DNA of 53,592 nucleotides from Glycocaulis sp. (GCA_022565665.1 JAIUMI010000017.1:1-53592); one strand, 5' to 3'. Counted from the first letter of the stretch, positions 25,125 to 34,569 are shown. Made by a program: numbers and translations. The notes: generated by a model not told the origin, from the letters alone.

Positions 25125-26129
25125 CTAGGGTTTTTCCTCACCCCCGCCGGGCTGGACGATCACGGCGCCGGCGCGCCCCCCGCTCTCCACCCGCTCATGC
25201 GCCTTCACGGCATCTTCCAGCGGCCAGACAGAATCGATCAGCGGACGCAAAAGCCCCGCTTCCAGCGCGCTGTTGATGTCGGCGACCGCACTGGAGCGCT
25301 GTTCAGCGGTTATGGCGTAGAGGAATATCCCGTGCAGGGTGATGTTGCGGAACATGAGCGGATAGGTGGAGAAAACCGGCTCGCGTACCGCTTCGGAGCC
25401 ATACCAGGCAATCGTGCCGTGCTCGGCGATGACTTGCGCGGACTGGGCGAGATTGCCGCCCAGCTCCACCTCCACGATGTGGTCCACGCCCGCCTCGCCG
25501 GTGACGGCGCGGACTGCCTCCACCACGTCCTGCTGGCGGTAATTGATCACATGGTCAGCACCTGCCGCCATGGCGATGGCGGCCTTGGCGGGGCTGGAGA
25601 CGGTTGTCAGAATCGTCTCTGCCCCGGCCCATTTCGCGATCTGGATGGCGCTATGGCCGACCGCGCCTGCCCCGCCCGTCACCAGCACGGTCTTGCCTGC
25701 CACACCGCCGGTGCAGAAGAGCGCCCGGTGCGCCGTCATCGCCGGAATGCCGAGCGCCGCGCCCGCCTTGATGGAAATCTGATCCGGCAGGGGTACGGCC
25801 TGTTCAGCCGGGAGCACGCAGGTTTCCGCGCACGATCCGCCCTCGCGCTGATAGGCCGCCTGATAGAGCCAGACCCGCTCTCCAAGCCGGGACGGGTCCA
25901 CGCCCTCGCCCACCGCCTTGATGACGCCCGCACCATCGGAATGGGGTATCTGCAACGCCACCGCCATCGGCCCGCGCGCGCCGGAGCGGATTTTCACATC
26001 CGACGGGTTTACGCCGGAGGCCTGCACCGTAACGGCGACCTCGCCCGGACCGGGGGACGGTTCGGGGCGTTCGCCCAGCGTCAGCACATCGCTGGCTGCG
26101 CCCTGGCGTTCATACCAGATGGCTCTCAC
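25125..26129 (-). CDS. Zinc-independent medium-chain dehydrogenase, quinone oxidoreductase type
   Basis: 334 residues. The GroES-like N-terminal part has SGVNPSDVKIRSG and IPHSDGAGVI, and the Rossmann domain has VLVTGGAGAVGHSAIQIAKWAGA. The catalytic zinc cysteines of alcohol dehydrogenases are absent, as in NADPH:quinone reductase-type members. The substrate is not predictable. Its ATG overlaps the stop of the small membrane-protein gene by four bases. It is one of three genes lying between gatA and gatB. Confidence 0.88.
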   Translation of the reverse strand: MRAIWYERQGAASDVLTLGERPEPSPGPGEVAVTVQASGVNPSDVKIRSGARGPMAVALQIPHSDGAGVIKAVGEGVDPSRLGERVWLYQAAYQREGGSCAETCVLPAEQAVPLPDQISIKAGAALGIPAMTAHRALFCTGGVAGKTVLVTGGAGAVGHSAIQIAKWAGAETILTTVSSPAKAAIAMAAGADHVINYRQQDVVEAVRAVTGEAGVDHIVEVELGGNLAQSAQVIAEHGTIAWYGSEAVREPVFSTYPLMFRNITLHGIFLYAITAEQRSSAVADINSALEAGLLRPLIDSVWPLEDAVKAHERVESGGRAGAVIVQPGGGEEKP

Positions 26130-26353
26130 GCGTCCTCGTCCCTCTCCGCACGGCGCTGTTCCTCGGCCAGGCGGTCCACCCAGGCCTTCATGCGCCGCGC
26201 AAACAGGATGGTGCCAATGCTCGCCGCACCCAAGAGGAAAAGTGCCGCGCCTATGGCTTTGGGTGCGGTCTCGTCACCAAAACGCCCGGCCAGCATGGCC
26301 GCGCCGAGAATGGTGACACCGCATAGCGGGATGAGAAGGACTGTGGGGTTCAT
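26126..26353 (-). CDS. Small two-helix membrane protein
   Basis: 75 residues with two hydrophobic stretches (about 4-20 and 32-52) and a charged cytoplasmic-type tail (RRMKAWVDRLAEEQRRAERDEDA). No family is recognised. It overlaps the downstream dehydrogenase start by four bases (ATGA), so the two are coupled. Its GC content looks like the chromosome average, unlike the gene upstream of it. Confidence 0.7.
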   Translation of the reverse strand: MNPTVLLIPLCGVTILGAAMLAGRFGDETAPKAIGAALFLLGAASIGTILFARRMKAWVDRLAEEQRRAERDEDA

Positions 26354-26359
26354 ATGAGA

Positions 26360-26719
26360 TCAATCGACTTTTAAGATGTCCGACCGACCTAGGCCTCCAA
26401 AGTGTTTGACTGTCAAATCAAGCTCTCTTTTTAAAAGCTCTGCACTCTGTCCATCAATGCCCACGTCCCGAGCCAGCCTAACTATAACGTCTTTGTATTG
26501 CGGATACTTTCGTAATTCATAGGCTGCTGCCACCTTCGACGTAGTGGGAGAATTCGGCGCTCCAAGCTGCGATATGATGTCAAAAAATCTTTGGTATTTT
26601 TCCTGTCGAATTTTATCAAGTTCGCCTCGTACGTGGAACACGGCTGCTCCAGCTAGGGCGGCTAGCGGAATCACAACACCCGCCCAAGCAACCCAATCCG
26701 TCCATGTTTGAGGTCCCAT
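26360..26719 (-). CDS. Low-GC hypothetical single-span membrane protein
   Basis: About 119 residues. One N-terminal transmembrane helix (WVAWAGVVIPLAALAGAAVF) is followed by a charged soluble part with FFDIISQLGAP, KVAAAYELRKYPQY and a C-terminal ELDLTVKHFG. I do not recognise a characterised family. By hand count the gene is about 49% GC, against mid-60s for its neighbours, and it uses A/T-ending codons freely. The start is either the ATG at 26719, two bases after the gatA stop, or the ATG at 26731 inside gatA. The features suggest recent insertion of a single gene. Confidence 0.7.
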   Translation of the reverse strand: MGPQTWTDWVAWAGVVIPLAALAGAAVFHVRGELDKIRQEKYQRFFDIISQLGAPNSPTTSKVAAAYELRKYPQYKDVIVRLARDVGIDGQSAELLKRELDLTVKHFGGLGRSDILKVD

Positions 26720-26721
26720 CC

Positions 26722-28200
26722 CTACCACCATCTCTCCGGCTTGGCCGTGAACCCTGCCGCATCTTCAATCGCGGCGGCAACGGAAAACATGGTCTCCTCG
26801 TTCAGCGCACGCGTGATGACCTGCAGGCCCAGCGGCAAGCCAGCCTTGTCGAGGCCCGCGGGCACGCTCATCGCGGGGATGCCGGCGATATTCGCCGTGA
26901 CCGTGAAGATGTCGTTCAGATACATCTCTATTGGGTCGGCTTTCGATTTGGAGCCGATGCCGAACGCGGCGCTGGGCGTGGTGGGGGTGAGGATGGCGTC
27001 CACCTTCTCAAACGCGGCCTGGAAATCCTCATAGATGCGGCGGCGGACTTTCAGCGCCTTCACATAGTAGGCGTCGTAATAGCCCGCAGAGAGCACATAG
27101 GTGCCAATGAGGATGCGGCGCTGGACTTCCTTGCCGAAACCAGCCGCGCGCGTCTTCTCATAGGTGTCGATCAGGTCTTCGCCCTCGACGCGCAGGCCAT
27201 AGCGCATGCCGTCATAGCGCGCGAGGTTGGAGGAGGCTTCGGCGGGAGCGATGATGTAATAGGCGGGCAGCGCGTATTTCGTCATCGGCAGGGAGATGTC
27301 GACGATCTCGCAGCCTTGGGCTTTGAGCCATTCCACGCCCTTGGCCCAGAGCGCGTCGATCTCGCCGGGCATGCCGTCCACCCGGTATTCCTTCGGCACG
27401 CCGATGCGCAGCCCCTTCACCGGCTTGTCACACGCGCCGAGCATGTCCGGCACGGCACCGGGATAGGAGGTGGAATCCTTCGGATCATGGCCTGCCATGG
27501 TTTGCGTCAGCAGCGCGCTGTCGCGCACCGTTTTGCCGAACGCGCCAGGGTGGTCCAGCGAGGAGGCGAACGCCACCACGCCCCAGCGCGAGCAGCGCCC
27601 ATAGGTCGGCTTCACGCCGACAAGCCCGGTAAAGGCGGCCGGCTGGCGGATCGAGCCGCCCGTATCGGTGCCCGTCGCGCCATAGCCGATCCCGGCGGAG
27701 AGCGCGGAGACAGAGCCGCCGGATGACCCGCCGGGCACCAGTTTTTCGTCCGAGCCCTTCGCCCGCCACGGATTGACCACGGGGCCGGTGGCGGCGGTCT
27801 CGTTGGATGAGCCCATGGCGAATTCATCCATGGAGGCCTTGGCCACCATCACCGCGCCCGCATCCCAGAGATTCTGCGTGACACTGGATTCGTATTCCGG
27901 CCTGAAGCCCTTGAGGATGTTGGAAGAGGCAGTGGTCTCCACGCCCTTGACCGCGAACAGATCCTTGATGACCAGCGGCACGCCTTCCAGTGCGCCCGCC
28001 TCGCCCTTGGCCCGGCGCGCATCGGAGGCCTTCGCCATACCAAGCGCATGCTCGGGATCGATCACGGTGAAGCAGTTGAGCGCGCCTTGTGCATCCTCAG
28101 CGGCCTTCACATGGGCTGCGGTCAGCTCGGCGCTGGAGACATCGCCCTTGGCCAGCGCATCGCGGGCTTCAAGCAGGCTCATCGAAAACACGTCAGACAT
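26722..28200 (-). CDS. gatA: Asp-tRNA(Asn)/Glu-tRNA(Gln) amidotransferase subunit A
   Basis: 492 residues. This glutaminase subunit carries the amidase signature: the catalytic Lys lies in PLVIKDLF, and the two Ser lie in [11 protein letters not shown] and [13 protein letters not shown]. It supplies ammonia to GatB. Its start lies six bases after the gatC stop on the minus strand. Both ends look family-like; the C-terminus ends in PERWW at the junction with the low-GC gene, so the insertion did not truncate it. Confidence 0.97.
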   Translation of the reverse strand: MSDVFSMSLLEARDALAKGDVSSAELTAAHVKAAEDAQGALNCFTVIDPEHALGMAKASDARRAKGEAGALEGVPLVIKDLFAVKGVETTASSNILKGFRPEYESSVTQNLWDAGAVMVAKASMDEFAMGSSNETAATGPVVNPWRAKGSDEKLVPGGSSGGSVSALSAGIGYGATGTDTGGSIRQPAAFTGLVGVKPTYGRCSRWGVVAFASSLDHPGAFGKTVRDSALLTQTMAGHDPKDSTSYPGAVPDMLGACDKPVKGLRIGVPKEYRVDGMPGEIDALWAKGVEWLKAQGCEIVDISLPMTKYALPAYYIIAPAEASSNLARYDGMRYGLRVEGEDLIDTYEKTRAAGFGKEVQRRILIGTYVLSAGYYDAYYVKALKVRRRIYEDFQAAFEKVDAILTPTTPSAAFGIGSKSKADPIEMYLNDIFTVTANIAGIPAMSVPAGLDKAGLPLGLQVITRALNEETMFSVAAAIEDAAGFTAKPERWW

Positions 28201-28206
28201 ACCCGC

Positions 28207-28494
28207 CTACTCCACGCTTTTCGGCACGACGAAAAAGCCTTCTTCGGCCTTCGGCGCGTTCTTCAGGACTTTTTCCGGGATCTCCCCGTCGGTCACCTGG
28301 TCCTCGCGCATGGGCAGCGGGGAGATGACCGGCGTGGTCATCGGCTCGGCGCCCTCCACATCCACCTCGTTGAGCATCTCGACCCAGTCGAGAATGCCGT
28401 TGAGCTCTCCGGTGAGCTGGGTGAGGCGGTCTTTGGGCTCGGCGATGCGCGCGAGCCGGGCGATCCGGCGGACATCGTCCTCGGTAACGGACAT
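28207..28494 (-). CDS. gatC: Asp-tRNA(Asn)/Glu-tRNA(Gln) amidotransferase subunit C
   Basis: 95 residues, the usual length. Motifs are VTEDDVRRIARLARIA at the N-terminus, ELNGILDWVEMLNEVD, and the C-terminal APKAEEGFFVVPKSVE. It stabilises the GatA-GatB complex. I chose the ATG at 28494 because family proteins begin there; the frame extends upstream to 28545 without similarity. It is the first gene of the gat unit and divergent from the DsbA-like gene. Confidence 0.95.
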   Translation of the reverse strand: MSVTEDDVRRIARLARIAEPKDRLTQLTGELNGILDWVEMLNEVDVEGAEPMTTPVISPLPMREDQVTDGEIPEKVLKNAPKAEEGFFVVPKSVE

Positions 28495-28657
28495 GGGGAG
28501 CAGCTCCGGGATGGTGGAAAACTCTTGAAGCGGCCTGACTATCAACGTGCCCTGCCCCGCGCAAGCCGCACCATGCTCTGGCCACTGGCGCTTTGCCGCC
28601 TGAAATGGCTAGATTGCAGCCCAGCAGCACATCTGACCGCTTTGGAGGCACGAACCC

Positions 28658-29386
28658 ATGGCCCAATCCTTCACGCGCCGCATTCTTCCGGCCCTTGCCG
28701 CTGGTGCAGCCCTCATGCTGGCCGCCTGCGGCAACAGCAACGGCGCACAGGGCCAGACCGAGTTCGAACGCGAAGGCGACCGGGCCAAGGGCGCGCTGGA
28801 CGCGCCGGTGGTAATGATCGAATACAGCTCGGTCGCCTGCCCGGGCTGCGCGGCCTTTCATGCCAATGCCCACAGCACGCTGGAGCGCTATATCGAGGAT
28901 GGCACGCTGCGCCTGGTCTTCCGCGAGATGCTGACCGGCTCGGCGGAGCTGGCCATGGCCGGCTTCATGCTGGCGCGCTGTGTGCCTGAAGAGCGCTATT
29001 TCGATATCGTGGACGTGCTGTTTGAACAGCAGCAGGCCATCTACCGCGCCGCCCAGCGCGGCGAAGCCCGTCAGCATTTCCAGACCATTGCCCGCTCGGC
29101 CGGCCTCTCTGACCAGCAGTTCCGCGCCTGCATGTCCGACGAGGCCGCCGTTGAGGCCATCAACCAGTCCAACCAGCAGGCCGCACGCGACGGCATAGGC
29201 TCCACCCCGAGCTTCATCGTGAACGGCGTGCTGCTCGAACCCGGCCGCGCACCTGACGGCTCCGGCGTGATCTATTTTGCCGGCACCGAGCCCATCGAGG
29301 ATGAGCAGGGTTTTGTGCCAGCGCAATTCACCGGCGACAGCTTCTCGCGAATCATCGAGTATTTCCGTTCGCGCGCGGCTGAATAG
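28658..29386 (+). CDS. DsbA-like thioredoxin-fold lipoprotein
   Basis: 242 residues. A lipoprotein signal ends in the lipobox LAAC at residues 21-24. The thioredoxin domain has the active-site motif CPGC in SVACPGCAAFHA, an inserted helical part, and the cis-proline region IGSTPSFIVNG, as in DsbA/ScsC-type periplasmic oxidoreductases. It probably oxidises or isomerises disulfides in the periplasm and could be a partner of DsbB at 965. A TGGAGG site precedes the ATG. It is followed by smc, the same neighbour order I associate with Caulobacter relatives. Confidence 0.88.
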   Translation: MAQSFTRRILPALAAGAALMLAACGNSNGAQGQTEFEREGDRAKGALDAPVVMIEYSSVACPGCAAFHANAHSTLERYIEDGTLRLVFREMLTGSAELAMAGFMLARCVPEERYFDIVDVLFEQQQAIYRAAQRGEARQHFQTIARSAGLSDQQFRACMSDEAAVEAINQSNQQAARDGIGSTPSFIVNGVLLEPGRAPDGSGVIYFAGTEPIEDEQGFVPAQFTGDSFSRIIEYFRSRAAE

Positions 29387-29463
29387 CAGACCGCGTTCGG
29401 TGGAATGGTAGAGCGTCCGGCAAGACGGCAAAGCCGCAGCGGATGCTTCAGGAGGCTCTTGCG

Positions 29464-32400
29464 GTGAAATTCACCCGGCTGCGCGTTGCGGGCTTCAAGT
29501 CCTTCGTTGACCCGTCCGAGCTGCGCATTGATGCGGGGCTGACCGGGGTCATCGGCCCCAATGGATGCGGCAAGTCTAACGTGCTGGAAGCCCTGCGCTG
29601 GGTGATGGGCGCAACCTCCGCCAAGTCGCTGCGCGGCGGCGGCATGGAGGATGTTATCTTCTCCGGCACCGCCATGCGCCCGGCCCGCGACCGCGCCGAA
29701 GTGATCCTCACCATCGACAATTCCGACCGGCGCGCACCCGCCCGCTTCAACGATACCGATATTCTTGAAGTCACCCGGCGGATCACGCGCGGCAAGGGAT
29801 CGGACTACAAAATCAATGGCGAGGAAGTACGCGCCAAAGACGTGCAGCTGCTCTTCGCTGATGCCGGCACCGGCGCAAACTCGCCCGCTCTGGTGCGTCA
29901 GGGCCAGATCAGCGAACTTATCAATGCCAAGCCGGAAAACCGCCGCCGCGTGCTGGAAGAAGCCGCTGGCGTCTCGGGCCTGCGTGCCCGCCGCCATGAG
30001 GCCCAGCTGCGCCTCAATGCGGCAGAGGCCAATCTGACCCGCCTGCAGGAGGTCGTCGACACGCTGGAGGCCCGCCACGATGCACTCCAGCGTCAGGCCC
30101 GTCAGGCAGGGCGCTATCGCAAGCTGTCGGGCGAGATACGTGAACTGGAAGCCGTGCTGTGGCTGCGCCGTTGGCATGAAGCCAATGAAGCCGCCACCGA
30201 AGCGGCCAAGCATCTGGAAGGGTGTGAAGCCGTGGTGGCCGAGGCGACCCGGCTGGCCGCCTCCGCCACCAATGCCGCCGAGCTGGCTTCGAACGCTGTC
30301 GCGCCCTTGCGTCAGGCTGAAGCCGAAGCCTCCGCCGCCTTGCGCCTGGTTGAACGCGAGCGCGATACGCTGGAGCGTGATCTCGACAACGCCAAGGCCG
30401 CAATCGTACGCCTAACGGCCCGGCTGGAAGAACTGGCCTCCAGCAAGACGCGCGAAAGCCAGCTCAATAGCGAAGCCAGCGAAAGCCTTGCCCGCGTCCG
30501 TTCCAGCCTGTCGCGTGTGCGCGAGGAAATGCGCTCAGACGCCGAGATCCAGTCGCGCGCCGAAGCGGCCATGACGGACGCCGATACAAAGCGCAGCGTA
30601 GCGGAGAAGAAGCTGGATGAAGCCAGCGCCCATGCCGCCAGCATCCGAGCTGCGCGCGAGACTGCCCGGCGCGAGGTGGAGACCGCCCGCAAACGCCACC
30701 AGCAGCTTGAAGACGAAGCCGAAGCCGCCCGCGCGCGCCTTGAAGATTTCAGTGCAGGCGATGGCCCCTCCCTGGAGGCATTGGAAAGCGCCGTCAGCGA
30801 GGCTGCGCACGCTGTTGAAACGGCGGCAGGCCAGCTTGCCAAAGCCGAAGAGACCGCACGCGCCCTGAAAGAAGAGGCGGAAGCCGCGCGCGATACCCTG
30901 CGCACGGCCCAGAGCGAGGCGCAGAGCCTTGCCCGCGAGGCGCAGAGCCTCAAACGCCTTGCCGGCAATGATGAGGGCGAGGACGGCGTGGTGAGCCAGG
31001 TGCGTGCCGCGCCGGGCAGTGAGCAGGCGCTGGCCGCTGCGCTGGGTGATGATCTGGAAGCCGGGCTCGACCCTGCGGGCGCGCGGCGCTGGGGCGGGCC
31101 TGCCTCTGCCGCCGACGCTCTGCCCGGGGGCGCGAAACCGCTGAGCGATCTGGTGAGCGCACCGCCCGCCCTTGCCGCGCGCCTGTCGGCCATCGGTCTG
31201 GTCGAGGCGGCTGATCTCGACCGGCTGGCAAAAGAGCTCAAACCCGGCCAGCGGCTGGTCACATCGGACGGCGCGCTGCGCCGCTGGGACGGGTTTGCCG
31301 CCGAGGCTGGCGCCCCGTCTGCTGCCGCCATCCGGCTGGAAACCCGCAACCGGCTGGAAGAGACGCTGGCCGAACTGAACACCGCGCGCGAGCGCGAAGC
31401 GGAAGCAGAGAAGGCCTACACTCTCGCCGCCGGCAAGGCTGATGAAGCAGGACAGGCCGCCCGCGCCGCCCGCACCACCCATGACGAGGCGGTTGCGGCT
31501 CACCGCAAGGCAGAGCGTGCGCTGGCCGAGGGACGCGAGGAAGCAGTCCGGGCAGAAGCGCGCCGCTCCAATCTCGCGGACACCGCCGCCCGGCTGCAGT
31601 CGGAAGCCGAAGCTGCCGGCAAGGTGCTGGAAGCGGCTGAAAAGGCCGAGACCGAAGCGCTGGCCGCCGATGATGGATCTGCGGCTCTGGACGAGGCCCG
31701 CACCGCTGCCGAGCATGCCCGAGCAGGTGCCGCCGATGCGCGCGCGGCGCTGGAAACGGCCCGCAAGGGCGCGCAAAGCCGCCGCCATCGCATCGCCAAT
31801 CTGGAGCGCGAAGAGGCCGACTGGGCCCGGCGCGCCGAAAGCGCCAAGGCCCGCCTTGATGAGCTGGAAGCGAACGAGGCGCAGGCCCGCACGGAACTCG
31901 CAGAAGCCCAGGCTGCGCCCGAAACACTGGAAGCGCGCCGCTCGGCCCTGTTCGACCAGCTGGGCGAGGCCGAATCGCGCGCGCGCCTTGCCCGCTCTGA
32001 AGTCGATGCAGCTGAGGCCGCCTTGCGCGAAGCCGACGCCACATTGCGCGCCACCGAGCGTGAAGCTGGCTCCGCCCGCGAGGCCCGCGCGGCGGCTGCC
32101 GCCACGCTGGACGCCGCCAGGGCCCGGATCGAAGAGACCGCAGCCCGCCTCGCCGATGCCACGGGCGATACGGCAGAAGCCCTTCAGACGCGCGCAGGCA
32201 GCAGCGAGTATGCCTCCCTCTCCTCCACAGAGCTGGAGCGGCGCCTGGACGAAGCGCGCCTGTCACGTGAGCGGCTCGGCGCGGTCAATCTGAGGGCCGA
32301 TGAGGAAGCCGATGAGCTTTCCAGCGAACGCGAGAATCTGGTGCGCGAGCGCGACGATCTCGTCGAAGCGGTCGCGCGCCTGCGCAAAGCCGTCGATACG

Positions 32401-32901
32401 TTATCGCGCGAAGGCCGGGCGCGTCTTTTGGCCGCATTCGAGGTCGTGGACGGCCATTTCCGCCAGCTTTTCTCCACGCTCTTTGGTGGCGGCGAGGCCG
32501 AGCTGCGCCTGACCGAGCACGATGATCCGCTGGAAGCGGGCCTGGAGATCATGGCCTGCCCGCCGGGCAAGAAGCTGGAGACGATGTCGCTCATGTCCGG
32601 CGGCGAGCAGGCCCTTACCGCTACCGCGTTGATTTTCGCGGTGTTTCTTTCCAACCCGGCGCCGGTCTGCGTACTCGATGAGGTGGACGCACCGCTGGAC
32701 GATGCCAACGTGGACCGGTTCTGCCGCATGCTTGAAGAGATGCGCCAGCTGACCGATACGCGCTTCCTGATCATCACCCACAACCCCGTCACGATGAGCC
32801 GGATGGATCGTCTGTTCGGGGTTACGATGGGCGAACAGGGCGTTTCCCAGCTTGTCTCGGTTAACCTGCGTGCAGCAGAAGCACTGCTGGCAGCGGAATA
32901 G
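29464..32901 (+). CDS. smc: Chromosome segregation protein SMC
   Basis: 1145 residues. The N-terminal Walker A is GPNGCGKSN (about residues 31-39), two long Ala/Glu/Arg-rich coiled coils flank a compact hinge (about 500-620), and the C-terminal head has the signature LMSGGEQALTA and Walker B VCVLDEVDAPLDD. It condenses and segregates the chromosome as a dimer. The GTG at 29464 is the best start because AGGAGG lies eight bases upstream; the ATG at 29443 would overlap that site. No scpA/scpB is in the window. The hinge seems short and acidic/alanine rich. Confidence 0.95.
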   Translation: MKFTRLRVAGFKSFVDPSELRIDAGLTGVIGPNGCGKSNVLEALRWVMGATSAKSLRGGGMEDVIFSGTAMRPARDRAEVILTIDNSDRRAPARFNDTDILEVTRRITRGKGSDYKINGEEVRAKDVQLLFADAGTGANSPALVRQGQISELINAKPENRRRVLEEAAGVSGLRARRHEAQLRLNAAEANLTRLQEVVDTLEARHDALQRQARQAGRYRKLSGEIRELEAVLWLRRWHEANEAATEAAKHLEGCEAVVAEATRLAASATNAAELASNAVAPLRQAEAEASAALRLVERERDTLERDLDNAKAAIVRLTARLEELASSKTRESQLNSEASESLARVRSSLSRVREEMRSDAEIQSRAEAAMTDADTKRSVAEKKLDEASAHAASIRAARETARREVETARKRHQQLEDEAEAARARLEDFSAGDGPSLEALESAVSEAAHAVETAAGQLAKAEETARALKEEAEAARDTLRTAQSEAQSLAREAQSLKRLAGNDEGEDGVVSQVRAAPGSEQALAAALGDDLEAGLDPAGARRWGGPASAADALPGGAKPLSDLVSAPPALAARLSAIGLVEAADLDRLAKELKPGQRLVTSDGALRRWDGFAAEAGAPSAAAIRLETRNRLEETLAELNTAREREAEAEKAYTLAAGKADEAGQAARAARTTHDEAVAAHRKAERALAEGREEAVRAEARRSNLADTAARLQSEAEAAGKVLEAAEKAETEALAADDGSAALDEARTAAEHARAGAADARAALETARKGAQSRRHRIANLEREEADWARRAESAKARLDELEANEAQARTELAEAQAAPETLEARRSALFDQLGEAESRARLARSEVDAAEAALREADATLRATEREAGSAREARAAAAATLDAARARIEETAARLADATGDTAEALQTRAGSSEYASLSSTELERRLDEARLSRERLGAVNLRADEEADELSSERENLVRERDDLVEAVARLRKAVDTLSREGRARLLAAFEVVDGHFRQLFSTLFGGGEAELRLTEHDDPLEAGLEIMACPPGKKLETMSLMSGGEQALTATALIFAVFLSNPAPVCVLDEVDAPLDDANVDRFCRMLEEMRQLTDTRFLIITHNPVTMSRMDRLFGVTMGEQGVSQLVSVNLRAAEALLAAE

Positions 32902-32948
32902 CCAAAAACATCAATCAATTCAAAATGATAAGGCGGCGCTAGGGCGTC

Positions 32949-32975
32949 TTGACTTGCCCATGCCCCCCTTATAGT
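32949..32975 (+). promoter_or_regulatory. Candidate promoter of the atpI-B-E-F'-F operon
   Basis: TTGACT (32949-32954) and TATAGT (32970-32975) are spaced by 15 bases, or 16 if the -35 is read as CTTGAC. They lie about 50 bases before atpI. The hexamers are strong and the spacing somewhat short. Confidence 0.5.
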
Positions 32976-33024
32976 GTGCGCGCGCTTTCTGGGGGGTGTC
33001 CTCCCGGTGAGTCACTAGGCAGTC

Positions 33025-33327
33025 ATGTCCAGCCACAGCGATCATACGAGCAAGCCAGACCCGGACGATTTCGAACACCGCCTTGCCGCCAAGCTTAAAG
33101 CCCGGCAGGAGCGCGAAGCGAAAGAGCAGGCCGGGCCGTCAGGCTGGTCCCAAGGGATACGCTACGGCTCTGAATTCTTTGGCGGCGTGCTCGCCGGAAC
33201 CGGACTGGGCCTGCTGGTGGACTGGTTTTTCGGCTGGTCGCCCTTCGGGCTTCTGACCGGCGTAATACTCGGGTTTGTTGCGGGCGCGCTCAATATCGTG
33301 CGAGCCGTACGTTCACTCGAAAAATAG
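33025..33327 (+). CDS. atpI: ATP synthase assembly protein AtpI/AtpZ family
   Basis: 100 residues. A charged N-terminal half is followed by two hydrophobic helices (FFGGVLAGTGLGLLVDWFFG and GLLTGVILGFVAGALNIVRAV), the normal layout of AtpI/AtpZ. It assists c-ring assembly or ion supply to the ATP synthase. It begins the Fo gene cluster. The F1 genes are not in the window, as expected for alphaproteobacteria, where Fo and F1 operons are separate. Confidence 0.88.
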   Translation: MSSHSDHTSKPDPDDFEHRLAAKLKARQEREAKEQAGPSGWSQGIRYGSEFFGGVLAGTGLGLLVDWFFGWSPFGLLTGVILGFVAGALNIVRAVRSLEK

Positions 33328-33361
33328 ACCGCAGCCCCGGCTGCACGAGACGATTTTCAAG

Positions 33362-33380
33362 GGCAGGCTTTTCGCCTGCC
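33362..33380 (+). other. Intercistronic hairpin between atpI and atpB
   Basis: GGCAGGC (33362-33368) pairs with GCCTGCC (33374-33380) around TTTTC. No T tract follows, so it is not an obvious terminator; a role in message processing or in setting the ratio of AtpI to the other subunits is possible. Confidence 0.45.
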
Positions 33381-33407
33381 GGGCAACACTAAAGCAAGGG
33401 GCCGGGC

Positions 33408-34184
33408 GTGGCTGACACCAACCCGATCAAGCAGTTCGAGATCCACCCGATTGCGGAGTTCTCCGTGGCGGGGCTGAATCTCTCCTTCACCAATTCCAGC
33501 TATTTCATGGTGCTGGCGGTGGGCCTGACGATAGGCCTGCTGGCCGTGGCGACCTCGCGCGCCGCGCTGGTGCCGGGCCGGGCACAATCGGTTGCCGAGT
33601 TGCTCTACGAGTTCGTGGCCGATCTTGTACGCAGCTCTGCGGGTAATGACGGGCTGAAATTCTTCCCCCTCGTCTTCACCCTGTTTGCCTTCATCCTGAT
33701 GGCCAACATGCTGGGCATGATGCCCTACTTCCCCGCGCCGGACTTCCACGGCTTCACCGTGACGAGCCATCTGATCGTCACCGTGGCGCTGGCCATGCTG
33801 GTGATGGTGATTGTGGTGGGTTACGGCCTGTTCAAGAACGGGCTGAAATTTTTCTCCATCTTCTTCCCGGCGGGCGTGCCTGCCCCGCTCTACGTGATCG
33901 TGACGCCGATCGAGATCATCTCCTTCCTGTCGCGTCCGATCTCGCTGTCCATCCGTCTCTTCGCCAACATGCTGGCCGGTCACATCCTTCTGAAGGTGTT
34001 TGCCGGCTTCATCGTCATGCTTGGCGCAGCGGGCGGCGCACTGGCCGCCGTCGGCATCCTGCCTTTCCTGATGGTGGTCGCCCTGACCGCGCTGGAATTT
34101 CTGGTTGCCTTCCTGCAGGCCTACGTGTTTGCCGTTCTGACCTGCATCTACCTGAACGACGCCCTGCATCCCGGGCATCACTGA
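33408..34184 (+). CDS. atpB: ATP synthase Fo subunit a
   Basis: 258 residues, five to six transmembrane helices. The essential arginine helix reads ISLSIRLFANMLAGH, and the last helix ends AYVFAVLTCIYLNDALHPGHH. It forms the proton half-channels against the c-ring. The start is a GTG at 33408 preceded by AAGGGG; no ATG fits the N-terminus better. It lies 80 bases after atpI with a hairpin between. Confidence 0.96.
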   Translation: MADTNPIKQFEIHPIAEFSVAGLNLSFTNSSYFMVLAVGLTIGLLAVATSRAALVPGRAQSVAELLYEFVADLVRSSAGNDGLKFFPLVFTLFAFILMANMLGMMPYFPAPDFHGFTVTSHLIVTVALAMLVMVIVVGYGLFKNGLKFFSIFFPAGVPAPLYVIVTPIEIISFLSRPISLSIRLFANMLAGHILLKVFAGFIVMLGAAGGALAAVGILPFLMVVALTALEFLVAFLQAYVFAVLTCIYLNDALHPGHH

Positions 34185-34232
34185 TCCACTTAACCCGTCA
34201 TCCAACTACTTCACTATCAAGGAGCTACCTCA

Positions 34233-34460
34233 ATGGAAGCGGAAGCCGCAAAATACATCGGTGCCGGTCTGGCTTGTCTTGGCATGCTGGGCGCCGCCGT
34301 CGGCGTGGGCAATATCTTCGGCTCGTTCCTGCAAGGCGCGATGCGTAACCCGGCTGCGGCCCAGGCCCAGTTCGGCAACCTGATCTTCGGCTTCGCCGTG
34401 ACCGAAGCCATGGGCATCTTCTCGCTGCTGATCGCCCTGCTGCTTCTGTTCGCGGTCTAA
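34233..34460 (+). CDS. atpE: ATP synthase Fo subunit c
   Basis: 75 residues, two helices joined by the polar loop RNPAAAQ. The ion-binding carboxylate is E58 in FAVTEAMG. The lack of the extra Gln/Ser-type sodium ligands suggests proton coupling, which is inference. A strong AAGGAG site precedes the ATG, consistent with the high stoichiometry of this subunit. Confidence 0.97.
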   Translation: MEAEAAKYIGAGLACLGMLGAAVGVGNIFGSFLQGAMRNPAAAQAQFGNLIFGFAVTEAMGIFSLLIALLLLFAV

Positions 34461-34569
34461 GACCGTAACGGACGCGGGGGGCGGTTCGCCCTTCCCCCAA
34501 CAGGCTTTACGCGCCCCTGCCCTCTAGCGGCGGGGCGCGTATCGGCGGTTAACAGGAGACCGGTGCGCG

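Noticed and set aside
28193-29431. Long minus-strand open frame across the DsbA-like gene
   Set aside because: Composition is shadow-like; the plus-strand gene has a ribosome binding site, lipobox and CPGC motif that explain the region.
30312-31788. Long minus-strand frames inside smc
   Set aside because: The Ala/Ser/Arg-rich translations are the mirror of the smc coiled-coil codons.
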